DNA of 64,000 nucleotides from Coturnix japonica (Eukaryota; Chordata; Aves; Galliformes; Phasianidae): positions 55,406,802 to 55,470,801 of the forward strand of contig NC_029516.1 in assembly GCF_001577835.2 (NCBI RefSeq). Reading direction: 5' to 3'. Under the pieces are notes generated by a model. The model was not told where the DNA came from. It searched no databases and saw nothing but the letters and a program-made list of their open reading frames with translations. Made by a program: the position numbers and the translations under genes. Positions 18,575 to 30,650 of this stretch are shown piece by piece. Numbering within the stretch: the first letter of the stretch is position 1; every line of letters starts with the position of its first letter.

Positions 18575-18580
18575 TTTATT
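18575..18580 (-). terminator. NDUFB2: NDUFB2 poly(A) signal
   Basis: An AATAAA on the minus strand lies about 230 bp below the NDUFB2 stop. A likely 3'UTR intron separates them: a donor (AAG then GTAGGG) near 18775 and an acceptor (TTCTTTGCAG) near 18640, both on the minus strand. Confidence 0.7.
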
Positions 18581-18807
18581 GAGACCAGGAGGGCAGAGCA
18601 AAACATCCGTTCCAAGGCCTCCTTAGTTCCACACACCTGCAAAGAACCGCATTGACTCCCAACAACATTCGGGACAGCCCCTCCCACAGCCGAGGAAGGG
18701 CTCAGCAGCACCTGTAGCCGTTCAACACGGAGCCAGGCAGAGCCCCAGGGGAGAGCTTAAGGGTTTAAAACCTGTCCCTACCTTCACTTGTGCAGCTGCG
18801 GCGGTAC

Positions 18808-19259
18808 CTACTCGGCGTCGTCGGGCGGGATGCCGAGCTCCTCATCCGTCCAAGCCGAGGCATCGGGGTACGGGAAGTGGCCCTGCACCACGAGATGCCC
18901 TCAGAGCCCGCCCCGAGCACCGACCCGCCGCCCCCTTCTCTACTCCGGTCTCACCAGCACGCTGTCCGAGCTGTGCCAGAAGTGCCACAGGATCCAGAAC
19001 CACATGGTGCCGCTCAGTATCTCGCTCCACACCAACTGCGACCGCGTCAGCTCCGGGAACTGCCGGTACCGCGGCTCGATGTGCACCTCGCCGCCCGCAC
19101 TGCAACCAACACAACGACAACGTCTCACTTCCAGCCCCTCCGTCCTCACCCCGTCCTCTCTACCCCCGTTCCCCCCCACACTCACTGCCGCCTCCCGGCC
19201 GCTCTGCCGCCGTTCACCCTCAGCAGCCGTCCCGCCGAACGTCCCAGCGACACCAACAT
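18808..19259 (-). CDS. NDUFB2: NDUFB2, complex I accessory subunit (AGGG)
   Basis: NDUFB2 is a small accessory subunit of the membrane arm of mitochondrial complex I. Three coding exons on the minus strand: 19259..19186 (ATG), 19099..18955 and 18882..18808 (TAG). All have GT/AG borders and the phases join cleanly to give 97 aa, against about 105 in human. Residues 1-24 form an Arg-rich, acid-free mitochondrial presequence. The mature part begins at the conserved [20 protein letters not shown] block (residues 25-44). A Trp/Phe-rich membrane helix follows at about 52-66 ([11 protein letters not shown]), then the acidic tail ending in GIPPDDAE. The body matches recalled human NDUFB2 closely. The start sits in a CpG island with a CCAAT box about 50 bp upstream. 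The 5' neighbour is transcribed divergently. Confidence 0.96.
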
Positions 19260-19560
19260 GGCGGCTCCACAATGTCACCAAGCGATCGCCCCCAAACCTC
19301 CTCGATTGGGCCGCTCTGCTTCACCAACAACGGCCTCTGGGATTAGTCAGCTCCTCCTCACCGAGACACATCCATCCTCACTGGGCCGGGAGGGCGGCGG
19401 ACGGTGCCGTCTCGCTGTTGGGGGTGGCCGCCATCTCCCACACAGGATACGTGGCAAGGGGGAATGGCCCCCCGGCTCTGCAGGGAGCGCTGAACCTGAG
19501 GGGGAGGCGGTGCAGAGTTTGAGGAAGGAGATGAAGAAACAACACGTTGTTTTCCCCCCT
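19260..19560. promoter_or_regulatory. CpG-rich divergent promoter, NDUFB2 / C11orf16-like gene
   Basis: CpG-dense sequence lies between the NDUFB2 start (19259, minus) and the 5' end of the plus-strand DUF4537 gene. A CCAAT box on the NDUFB2 strand is visible at 19305-19309. No TATA box is evident. The transcription start of the plus-strand gene cannot be fixed from sequence. Confidence 0.55.
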
Positions 19561-19796
19561 CCAGGCCACGCAGTTGGTGCAGCCAACGGCGTCTGGTCGC
19601 TCAGCAACGGTGCTGCCAGCTCCTAATGTTGCCTAAGGAGCTAATGCAGAACGGATTCCTTTTATACCTGCGTTACTCTGAGCAGATACAGCATATCTGC
19701 AGTGTTTTTTATAAGTAACGTTGCTGCTGAAGGATTTAAGTGTTTAAAAACCTCATATTGTGCTTCCGTCTTCTTCCCACCTCCAGATAACCTCCA

Positions 19797-19878
19797 TGCC
19801 CACCTCGCACGTCCCGTGTTGTCACACAGCCAGCCAAGCTCTGTGTGGCTCTGTGCTGCCAGGATGTCCATTAACACG
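19797..19878 (+). other. Probable non-coding exon of the C11orf16-like gene
   Basis: A pyrimidine-rich CCTCCAG acceptor (to 19796) and a strong GTAAGT donor at 19879 bound this stretch. It contains an ATG at 19864 (MSINT). Splicing to 20037 puts that ATG out of frame with the DUF4537 reading, so the exon looks non-coding or holds an upstream ORF. Confidence 0.45.
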
Positions 19879-20073
19879 GTAAGTTCAAAAGATGTTGATG
19901 AGTCACATGCAGAGAAAGAAAAAAGCCAGGAAACAAAGGCAGCTATGGGGGCTGGAGAGATCCCATGTGGGTTTGGTTTGTTTTCATGACTGCACAAGTT
20001 CTGTTACTGGGGTCTCCTTGTATTTGCTTTCTACAGCTTTCCTGTTTGTGCATGGAGCCCAGATTCCATTTGT

Positions 20074-23000
20074 ATGCCCTTGATATCCTCAGCAAGAAGG
20101 AATTTCATTCACTCATCCCCAGAGGCTTCCAGTTTCATAAGGGGGGCTCGTGTGCTGGCAAGGAGGAAAGCTGATGGCTATTACTACCTGGGCCACATCG
20201 CACAAGAAGTGAAGGTAGGCACTTATTGCTCAGTGAGTCTGTTGTTCCTACCCTTGCCATGCCTTGCCAGTCCCATAGCCCTGGTGCACAGTCGCTCTCC
20301 TGTGATACATCACAATTCTCTCCCCATATCCTATTTTCATCTTCTTTTTTTTCTGATGATGATGAGATATTTACTGGGAAGAGTTCTGCAAACAGAAGCA
20401 GCCTGGAAATCCATCAGTTTCCTTGGTTATGAGACAGTCAAACCAAACAAGTCCTTCATATCACAATTGTCTACTAGTAATGGTCATTCAAAACGTCCAC
20501 CTCCAGGAACTGCTTTCTCCTGACTGAACTGAGGGCTTTCCTTGATCTCTTCCTTCTGTGTTTCTGGAATCTGTGACACGATCTAGGATGCCAGGCAGAA
20601 AATGTCCCTGGTGGTCTTTAAAAATGCAGTTCATTTTTCCAGTTGGCAGTGCAGTTAAATAAGAAGTGATCCTCGTACAGGGATGGAATAGCTGTTGGCC
20701 TTCAGCATGTAAACGCACCCAGATCTGCAGGGAAGGCTGAGATTCTGGCCGTAGAATGTGCTCCACACCTGTTGCTGGAGGCTTAAGAGAGAGCATTCAG
20801 ATTGATGGTAGCTGTGACACTTGACTCATTTCTTATCCTTTTGCTTGCTGTGTCACTAGTTACATTATACCTGGTACTTTATTTTGGCTAGTCTGCTGAT
20901 GGATGGTTTTCCTGGTGAGCTTCTTGTACTTGCTAACTGTGTTCTTCTGAGCCAGGTAAACCAACTAAAATCTAAGTCCCAAAAGAAAGGAAGAGAAAGG
21001 CTGTCAAGCTCCTTACGCCACAGCTTTTTAATTACTTTTAAAGTCCAGTACGGATACAGTATGGTGAGAAGCCTGGTGGTAGAGGACAACTGCATTCACA
21101 GATCACATTCTGCTTCCTGGGATTTCTGTCATTTGCCTTTTAGCACTTGTGTTTGACTGTTAACTGGACCCAGATGTCTGTCTTGCAAACTGCATGTTTT
21201 ACTCTTGTAGGGCTCCAGGGAATGTTTTTTAATCGAATTTGACAAAAGTCGCGCACTGAAAGGCAGCGTGCGGCTTCGTGTGCAGGAAACACCTCTCTAT
21301 GACATTCTGCGCTACAAAGAAGCCTCTCAGCGGTCCCTTGCTCCAGGAGACAGAGTCTTGGCCCCATGGGACGCTAACACTGAACGCTTTGGCCCGGGCA
21401 CTGTGGTCAAGGTTATGGAGAACAAACAGACACCTTCAGGTACGAGGCGCTGCCTTCCTTATTAGCACTAGTCTTGCCACAATTGCTGGCCTCTAGACCT
21501 CATGTAAGGGCTGACCACCACTAAGGCAGCGTCTCCTGGAGACTGCTCCTCGGTGGAGATTGCCTCAGCGGTTCCCAGCAGACTGAAGGCTTCCATATCG
21601 GTGAGTTTTTCCTGTCAGTAACATTTTGGGTATTTACAACTACCATCTTTTCATTATTGTCACCGTACATTGGTTTCCAGCTTCTGTGGAGTGAGCTCCT
21701 GGCTCACTATGACTAGCGGTAGTTTTGCTGTTGTACATCTCTTCATAGGTAATTCAAAAGGTCACATTCTAAACCTTAAAGTAAAAAGCTCATATAAGTT
21801 GTAACAGAATTGTCTGTAATGCAAACAGTCATTTTTAGCATCTGGTTTCTAAGAGAGACATCACATGGGTTGATATGTTTCTAATAGGTTCTTTATCTTT
21901 GTCTTCTTTTTTTTTTTTTAATGTGCTCAGCCCATAGTAGAAAGGGAGTGCTTGTGAATTTCTGGAATGGGCAAACTAAGGAGGTATCTTCTGACCAAGC
22001 TCTATGGATCCCCCTGCCCTTAAGCGAGCGCATCATCCTAGAACTGCAGATGCCATTGGCAGCCAGGCAGATGGTGGTGGAGTCAAGCTTGGACTACCCA
22101 TACATTGTGACACCGGGTTACAGAGCTTCAGGCCGTTACAGACGGGGCCACTCAGGGCTGGACTGCTGGCCAGGGGGTCTGCGTTCAGTTCAGCCATGCG
22201 CTGAGTGCAGCTGTAGGTGTACCTCAGTTCCCCACTGTTGCCTTACAGCCTGTAAAAGCTCACAGCCTACAGAGCACAAAGGGCAGCGAGACAATTCCTT
22301 CATCCCAGGAACATGCTTGAGTAAAGGAAAGCTCAGCAAGAAAATAGAAGAGCAACTGTCTGAAGTGAGGATTTCCCCTTCAGGAAGTGTTTCCAGAGAG
22401 GAAGAGGAAAATGAAGAGAAGAGCCTGATGACAGAAAATCTTCCAAAAGATGCTCAGTGTCGCTTGGAAGAGGACAGTGGGGTTTTAGGTCCTAAGAAGG
22501 TAGGAAGCATTTCATGCTATCTCTTAACGTGTAGTCTGCTATGTGAATAATTTCTTTTTTATTAGCTTCCGTTTTTTGTTCTTGGTATCAGAACATTACT
22601 AGTGGCTTTGAATGTGAGCCTTATGTGTGCCTCTTTAAGAACAGAGACTCTCTGACTTCATTCTCAGCTGTATTCCTAATCCTTTGACCTGGGAAGGAGC
22701 TAAAAGCTGTCATTCTTTGTCACTGGCTGTGTGTTGTTTAGCCCAGTTCTTCCACATTCTTCCTCTGTGTGGAAGAGGAAAAGGCAGGAAAAAGTGTCAG
22801 ATGAAAGTCTTCACACCAGGTAAGGATCACAGTAAGGATTCCTCCATACCAGGGCAGTCCGTGGCATAACTATATGAAAACACCTCATCACCCAGGGCAC
22901 AGGTATCACTTCTGTGAATGAAAGGCCAAAAGAGAATTCTGTGGTATTAGTGGTTGATTTGGTACCTGTGAACGAGGCACCGGGTGAGGATCAGGAAGGA

Positions 23001-26000
23001 GGAGGTTAATGTGCACCAGCTTTGCCCCATTGCTTTGTGAGAGCCGGAATGCAGCTGCCTTCCAACCAGAGCTCCTGTCTTGAACTTTTTTATGCCTCTC
23101 TATACAATTCCAGGCCAATGCTTAGGTCATTTGAAGGTGTGAATTAAACGGAAACATGATCAGAAATGAATCTGCTTAAGGGTTCTTTGCTTCTTTTGTG
23201 AAGAACTCCCCCCCACTTGTTTTAATTCTTCTCAAACTTCAGTTGCAACATGTGAACTTACAGTGAAAGATCCTAAAGCTAACTTATTCCTCATCAGGTC
23301 AGCTTATGATTGCATTTCTTCATCTTTCTAGAGTCCTCAGAGGGAGATGGCTCATGCTACAATGGTTGATCCTGCTGTCAGCACAGACAGCTGGTTGCTG
23401 GAGTCAGTCGACAAGGAAGAAGCAGGCAGCAGACAGCAGGATGCAGGAACTGAGGCTCATTTGAAACACAAACATGGTAGTGAAATTGTAGCTTTTTTTA
23501 TCCAGACATAAGGCTTTCTACACAGAATCACTGTGAGGGCGACAGTGTTGTACTGCCACAGCTCTCGATGCGACAAAAGAAAATGTCAATGCCATCCTAG
23601 ATATAGTGGTAGTTTGGCTTGAGAGGCTCTTTTTATTGTCAAGGTGGAACTATTTTCAGATGGAAGTTGGAGTGATTTGGGTTTGGTTTTCTTGCTTTTT
23701 TGCCTTTGAAGCTATTACAGCAGCAGCTTCGGGGTTTTCTTAACTTTTATTGTAGCACTTACTACAAATATTATTGATTTAAAAAATTTCTTGCTTTAAA
23801 AAGTAGTGTTGGCTATGACTGCGTGTCGCAAAATGATTTCACCATGGTTGTTCTACAGGAAACACCCTTTTTCTTATTTGTGCTGAACATTTTTGCTTTA
23901 CATCACATTTGTTCCCTTATCATTCAGAAGGTTTGTGATTTCAATTGAGTTGGTGCAGTTCTCATTCAAGCTAGTTTGGGGACAAATGAAAGCCTTTCAT
24001 TAGGGTTAAAGCTTCTTCCAAGTACTCCAGCTTTCGTAGTGCTCTTCGTCAGTGCTGTTGGAGGTAGGATGCAGTCAAACATAAGGGTGTATCTCCTCCC
24101 AGCAGATGTTCCTGCACTGTTCCATGCAATAACTGCTGTCTCAATCTACACTGTCTTTATCAGAAAGATTCGAGTGAACTCTGCCCACGTTCTCAGTTAG
24201 CCAGAAGCTCGGAAACTGTGCCAGCAGTGTTGTGCACGTGCTAATTTCTCCTGTCTCTCTTCAGGATTCATAGCTCAGGCTTTGTACTATTATGGTATTT
24301 ATCATTTTTGGCTGTTTCAGAGCACTGGCAGAAGAAGCTCGTGTCTGTCCACAAAACAATGTGCAAATAAACCCTTAATCTGAGTAGCTGTAAGTGTAGC
24401 CAATGATCTTGTGTTAAAGTGATCCTGTAGAAATCATGCTTGACTGCAATGGCAAGTTTGGTTTTTTGAGCACTGGGACTCCTGCTCTGTGGAGACTAAG
24501 AAACATATTGCTTTGTCAGAGGAAAACATCGATACTTGTTATAAAAGTCTTGCTTGAACACATCTCACATGATAAGACTTTTTGAATCTTCTTTCTTTTT
24601 ATAAGCTGCCTATAACTTGATACGTGTCTCTGCTCTAATTTATTTAAAAGGTCTCTTTGAGTCCAGAGTGGCAGATGCTCCAATTCAACCTTCCCAAAGG
24701 AGCATTTCTGTGGGAGCCAGTGCCCTGTGTCCTTTCCAGCCACAAAGCTTCTTTGACCAAGTGCGTCAGTCATTAAAGAAGGACAGCCTGGCCATCGAAT
24801 CAGCCCTGCGCATACAGAGACCATGCGGTACCTCCAGTGTACGAGCTGGAAGATTCACACATCTAAATCTTCTAAAAGACAAAAGCATTTCAGTAAGTAT
24901 TTGGTCCAGTAGTTTTTAGCTATTAGGACTGGGTGATTTGTTTATCTCGTGTGAGATTGTACTCCCTTTTGATCTCTTTCCCAAAGATTTTTGCTGCAAC
25001 AAAAAACATGCACATGTAGAATAATGTCTATGCGTTATGTGGAAGGGTACAGTTTCCACTTAGGATTCAGTGGTGTACAGAAAATGGGCACTTCTGCTGT
25101 TTGTGCTCAGCATTTCTGAAAGCTTTTCCTAAATAATGAGACTGGCGGGGACATTAATAATAGGGAGGCAGTGGACGTGATTTGAAGGTCTTGTAATGTT
25201 TCCCAGCTCATGGTATTAGAGATGTTCTCCAGAAAGAACTGGAGGGAGACATTCTATTTGCAGATGAGTGGCTAATGGCAGGAATGTGCCAATTGCTGCT
25301 GGGAGTAGAAGGGAGAATGTGTTTGAGAGAGTAGGTATTTTGTGTGAACTTTAGTTTAGCTTTTAACAGCAATGGTGTGGCAGAAATGCTGAGACATGAC
25401 CTGAGACAGGGACTGAGCACCTGGTGGAAGGCAGGGCCAACCCAGGGGAGCTCAGGTGTGTGCAATGCACCTCAGTGACCAGCAGAGGTGGAGCCAGGAT
25501 CTGCCCCTTCACAGACCTCGTGTAAGGGCTGGCAGTGGAGGCAAGGGGATCTTGCTGGAGATCCCTGCCCACTCTGCTACTACTGCTGTACTTTTCATCA
25601 CATTATAGTATTACATATAGAAATGTAAACTAGAATATGTCTGATTTTTAGTGGTTTCCTTGCTGTTTATGTCATGGAGGGCATTGTAAGGATAACAGAA
25701 CTAAACATTGTATTCTGCCTGTGAAGAGAAGCCTTGCAAGTGCTCCTTCACGCAACACAGTGTATTTCAAAAGGCAAATCAGGAACATTGCCCAGCACTG
25801 ACATGCAGCTACTACTGAAGAAAACAGCAAGGCTTCTTGACTGCGGGCAGAAATCTTAGGCAACAGGGAGTTAGAGCTGCAGGAAGATTTGTGTTTACTC
25901 AGAGGGAGGCAGATATTTCTCTTTCTAACAATATATCTGATAAGGAATCTGTTATACATTTTTTTTTGTCTTAGAAATCTGTGCATAACAGTGCATCTCA

Positions 26001-28228
26001 GGAGAGATGGAAAGAGATGGACCTCAGCAAGGCCAAGATTGAGCACAAAAGGCGCCAGGAGGAGGAGAGGCAGTTGAAGAGGCGGCAGCAGCAAGAGGCA
26101 GATGCTGTCCAACGTCAGCTGCGCAGGAACAACCAGAGGTAATAAACCAGAGCCAAGTGTTTCTTTGGAAGTCAATATCAAATGGTTGACAGTGCCCGCT
26201 GCTTTGTATTCTCATTCAGTCTCTGAACATCACATGTAATGCTAGTCTTTGCAGAGTGCTCGTGGGGATTCATTAATGGGAATAAATTGGTGCTTGGTGT
26301 ATGAATGAATAGGTGAAAACCAGCTGTAGCAGTAGCTTGAGGCCAAATTCCCTTCAATCTCACCCTCAGAGCTAGAGTCCTTTTGCTTTCCCTATCATAT
26401 GGTCACTTATCGCTTAGCAGTCCTTGCCCCCATGGTCTATTTCTTTCCACCTCTTTTGTTGCTGGCACACCAGTAGTAATACATAAAGCTACCCAGACAT
26501 ATAGAAAAAAAATTGGTCCCCTTCCTGCTTATAATCTCCCTTCATGTACTGGAAGGCTGCAATGAGGTTGGAAGGCTGCAATGAGGTTCTCCCCAGACTG
26601 TTCTCTTCTCCAGTCTGAACAAGCCCAATTCCTTCAAACTTTCTCCGTAAGAGGTGCTTCAGCCCCTGAATGCCTTCATGATGCTCCTCTGGACCTGCTC
26701 CAGAAGTTTCATGTCCTTCTTGTGCTGGTGCCCCAGGCCTCAACACAGTGCTCCAGATGGGGTCTCACCAAGGCAGAGAAGAAGAGGAGGAACAATCACC
26801 TCTCTCTACTGGCCAGAATGTCTGCTTAACATCTTATGTGCTTTTTCTTTAGTTGCTTTTATTTTCTGAGACGTTTTGTTTTGTAAACAGGCGGCGATTG
26901 TATCAGAGAATGTTGCAAGGGTTGGAGAAACAGCAGGAGCACAAAAACGGAGCTTTGCAACACATGGCACTGCTGCAAGCTGCTCAGTCAGAGAGGAGCA
27001 AGAAGGAGTCCTCCTTGTCAGAGGAGGAGAACAGAAAGTTAAGTCACAGGCTGCAGTTCCTACGTACACAGCGACTGCAGAGAGAGAATCTCCTTGCAGA
27101 ACTCAATGAAAGGAGCTTTGAACAAGAAAAAGAAAGGCTGGTAAGGGGAATTTCAAAGAAGTTTTAACTGTACTGTATTTCCAGCAGTAGCACCATCTAG
27201 ACTATTTATCTTTCTCTCCTGCATATCCAGTATAACTGTATCATTTGGAGACACGCACACAAAAAAATATTATTTCTTCAACACGCACAAAGATTAAAGA
27301 TGGGAATTTAATCTGTGTCCATGGTAGAAGTCTTTCTGCATACAAAGAATCGTCATAGAATCCTAGAATGGTTTCAGTTGGAAAGGACCTTTAAAAATCA
27401 TCTAGATGAACTTTGTGCCGTGGCGGAGCCATCTCTTACTAGGCCAGGTTGCTCAAAACACCGTCCAACTTTCCCTTGAATACTTCTAAAGATGAGGAAT
27501 CCACGACTTCTCTGTGCAGCCTGTGCCACTGTCCCCAGGCCTGGATGCAGCGCTGCAGATTAGGCCTCATGAGGGCAGTGTAGATAGGGACAATCACCTC
27601 TGTCGCCCCGCTGTTGCCCTGCTAACACCCATCTTTTGATGCAGCCCAGGACACAGTTGGCTTTCCAGGCTGCAATCAGGTGGTGCTGGCTCATGACCAG
27701 TTTTTTTATTCCAAGTCCTCTGTAGGGCTGCTGGCAGCATCTTGCACTTGGGCATGTTGAACTTCACAAGGGTGCACACCAGCCAACCTCCTGAGCCCAT
27801 CCGCGTCCCTCTGGAGTATCAGCTGACCACTCAGCTTGACGTCAACCACAAACGTGCTGACTGCTTATGTCATGAATAAATAGAAATTAATAAATGAATC
27901 AGTTCTGCCATTTCTAGCTTATTCCAGTGATAACTGTGGATGAAATTCAGACTTAAAGCTGGATACACAATTGCAAGTGTCTTTTTTTTTTTTTTTAATG
28001 CAGGATTTGTTGAGGAGCAGAATGCAGTCACGGCACATGATGCTGACACGAGACTCAGAGGACCAGGACAGGCAACAAAAGCAGCGCCAGGCTGCCAAAA
28101 GGAAGGTGTTCCAGAAGAGAGACCATTTACATGAGAAGATGCAAAAAGAAAACCAAAGACAAGGTGACCTCCAGCAACACCTCAGAGAACAGAATCTGTT
28201 GATGCTCCGAGCATTACTACTAGAGTAG
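20074..28228 (+). CDS. C11orf16-like DUF4537 protein with C-terminal coiled coil
   Basis: Eight coding exons: 20074..20214 (exon from 20037), 21211..21439, 21931..22499, 23332..23476, 24651..24892, 25975..26138, 26891..27140 and 28004..28228. All have GT/AG borders and consistent phases, giving about 654 aa. Residues 25-150 form a DUF4537 region: [14 protein letters not shown], then GDRVLAPWD and GPGTVV, then VLVNFWNG. This matches recalled human C11orf16. A Cys cluster lies at 213-227, and [14 protein letters not shown] recalls another C11orf16 block. Residues 440-654 are a Lys/Arg/Glu/Gln-rich coiled coil, which the human protein largely lacks as I recall it. The function is unknown; DUF4537 folds resemble Tudor-like barrels, but no ligand can be inferred. 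The start at 20074 is the first in-frame ATG. Four TAG stops stand in a row at the end. No such gene lies between human NDUFB2 and ADCK2 to my knowledge. Confidence 0.85.
26515..26830 (-). mobile_element. CR1 LINE fragment in C11orf16-like intron
   Basis: On the minus strand it reads like the distal CR1 ORF2 region (GACCCCATCTGGAGCACTG, then CAGTCTGGGGAGAAC). It contains a perfect 19-bp tandem duplication at 26551-26588. It ends about 60 bp before the acceptor of the next coding exon (26891). Confidence 0.85.
27353..27845 (-). mobile_element. CR1 LINE 3' fragment in C11orf16-like intron
   Basis: The minus-strand 3' end lies at the low coordinate: a CATAGAATCCTAGAATGG tail, then the AAAGGTCCTTTCCAAC-type block. 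The 5' portion runs through the late ORF2 region (CAAGTGCAAGATGCTGCC). It is 5'-truncated and diverged. Confidence 0.85.
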
Positions 28229-28296
28229 TAGTAGTAGAAACTGCAGAGTGGGTAAGCAGGCACTTGATCAGTTCACAAACCTGTTCTTCATCTTGC

Positions 28297-28319
28297 TGTG
28301 TGTGTGTGTGTGTGTGTGT
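28297..28319 (+). repeat. (TG)n microsatellite
   Basis: About eleven TG units lie just after the stop of the C11orf16-like gene, within its probable 3'UTR. Confidence 0.9.
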
Positions 28320-29817
28320 CTCAGTGTGCTGCACTTGGGGTGCAAGAATGCAGTTGTGACAAATGGAACTCATGGAGAAATCATCTATCTCCCTTTCATT
28401 GCAACCAGCATGTGTTTTCACTGCTCTGTCCCTTGCAGGTCTTCCTTCCTGGAATAACTGGTCTAATCCAGCTGTCTGTGCAAAGACTCCCACCTTGGTC
28501 AGACTGTTTTTCAGTTTTAGGCATAGGCAAAAACTCAACTGACAGTCCCAGCTCTGCAACCAAAAGTCGTATGGTGGTATTGGTCATATTTAATAGCCAG
28601 AGTGCTGCCATCCTGCCCTAAAGGCATCTGAAAAGGGCCAGCTGTGTAGGAGCCCACAGTCAGCATCTGTAGCGTTTAGTTTTGTAGTCTAGGACTGATG
28701 ACAGTGACATGGAACAATATTGAGTAGAACTACAAAAGAGCCAGAAGTTGGCAGAGGGATGTCAGGTTGTAACTGCTATCAAGATGCAAATGACAGAGAA
28801 AGGAATTACTGGAGCAAGAGCACAGGCCACACAATTTACTAAGTGAAAAACATGAATGAAGGTCAGAAGGAGCTCCCTGGGAATGAGTCTCTCAAGTGGT
28901 AGAAGCCATAGATACAGATGATGTATATATACATATATATATAGCAGCTTGCAGGGGAATTAAATACAAGTGTTGAGAGACTTCCACTGCTAAATTCTGG
29001 GCACTTTTTGCCCTGCTGTGTTTGTTCCAGAACAGGACCAGGGTAGCACATTTCTTAAAGATCAAGGGCAGCATTAAGTAGGAAGTAAAAGCCATGAGGT
29101 GCTGTCTTGTGACTTATGTTGCAATGTTAGTGTTACATGACATACAGGGAAGGAGAACTTGGAGACCAGTTGGCTGGAAAAACCCTGAGGCAATGCAAAT
29201 GGACATGCTGAAATACAGCATAAAATGTCCACTGTCAGAAAGAGGGGCATATCCATGCAGGTAGGGCACACAATCAGAATAAATAGGCTATACCACAAAG
29301 AAGTGAGGGGGATGCTACACAATGGTAAACTGAAAGGTGAGCGAACAAATAGTGTAAGAAAGCAGGGGAGCCAGCAGCACTACAGAGGTTTCCCTATTCC
29401 CACTGCAGTGTAAAACAGAGTTACCACCTGGAGTCCAGGGACAGTGAGGCATGTGGTGTCAGGTGCCCCCACGGATAATCTGCCATCTTTTTTCCTCCTC
29501 CAGGAGAGAAAAAGTAAGGCACACCAAGAGATGCTGTTACACAGCATTAAGGTGAGATAATGCGTTGTGCTCCAATCAGTAGCAGTGTCTTCATTCACAA
29601 GAGGGATGAGGAAATTATGGTTGTCACCATATACAATGCAGGTATAAAATACAGGTGTCACAGAATGCCACTATCATCAGCTTTGGGCAGTGAAAAGATA
29701 TATTTCACATGGATCTTTAGAGAATGGACGTGGCCCAGTTTGCTGGGGCACTCAGAACTATATTAAAAGGACTTCTTATTTTTCATAAAGCGTATTCATA
29801 AAATATAAAATAATGGA

Positions 29818-29823
29818 AATAAA
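29818..29823 (+). terminator. Candidate poly(A) signal of the C11orf16-like gene
   Basis: A canonical AATAAA lies about 1.6 kb after the TAG stop, before the convergent ADCK2 signal. The site is chosen by position only. Confidence 0.3.
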
Positions 29824-30650
29824 ATACATTGAGGTGTCTTATTTTACCTGATACCCAGAGGCAAACTGCATACAAAATCCAAGTGCTGCAGCCTGAAATT
29901 GTGTCCACTTGGAACCATGTACCACTCTTTCTGGTGGTTACAAACTATCCCAAGGTCTTCATAGCTAACAGGATTATTTGTTACTTTGGGATCCATAATA
30001 AGCATGAACCATCCTGAGGTTTATGTTTTAAAAAACACAATAGGAAGCAAAGATGAATGTATGTATAAGGTGAAGGCTTTGAGTTTCTGTTGTGATTTTA
30101 AATTAAGGTCTTTAAATTAAGGCTTCATTTATGTCTCATTAACCATCGCTTTATAATCGCCATTAAACAGATCATCTGCATACGCGCTTTCTCTTCATTG
30201 CTTAACCAGCTGAGAACAGGCAACTGCACAGAGCTGCGTGTGGCTGCAATTCCACATGAAGCATGTCTGGAAATACGTTTAGCACGATGATATTTCCAAT
30301 CATTCATAGACTGTTTCTTACCATAAAAATAAGGCCATAAAACAGCATTAAGAGTTTCATTAAAATCACGGACCGTAAAAGCCGTACAACGTAGCTCATT
30401 TATTGGCTTTAATTATTTGATTTAAACACTCACAGTGTTTTCTATTCTTTAGGAGTCCAAACGTCTTCCTTGTTTTGCAAACTGCCCAAGGAGAAAAGCC
30501 ACACCTCTGCATGTGAGATAAGGCTGTGAGTTGCACAGGGTGAGGGCTGGGAGGCAGGGAAGGGCAGCGCAGCAAGGAAAAAGCCTTGTTAAGCCTGTTT
30601 TAAAGCTTCAACAAAAACTGAGACCAGTACAAGTACTCCCCAAGGTTGTT

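Noticed and set aside
18788-19626. Two long plus-strand ORFs (244 and 278 codons)
   Set aside because: They run antisense across NDUFB2 and its CpG island. GC-rich sequence with few stop codons explains them, and the minus-strand NDUFB2 reading has exact splice phases.
25672-26181. 169-codon minus-strand ORF
   Set aside because: It is antisense to a coding exon of the C11orf16-like gene (25975-26138) and leucine-rich from the complement of Lys/Glu/Gln codons.
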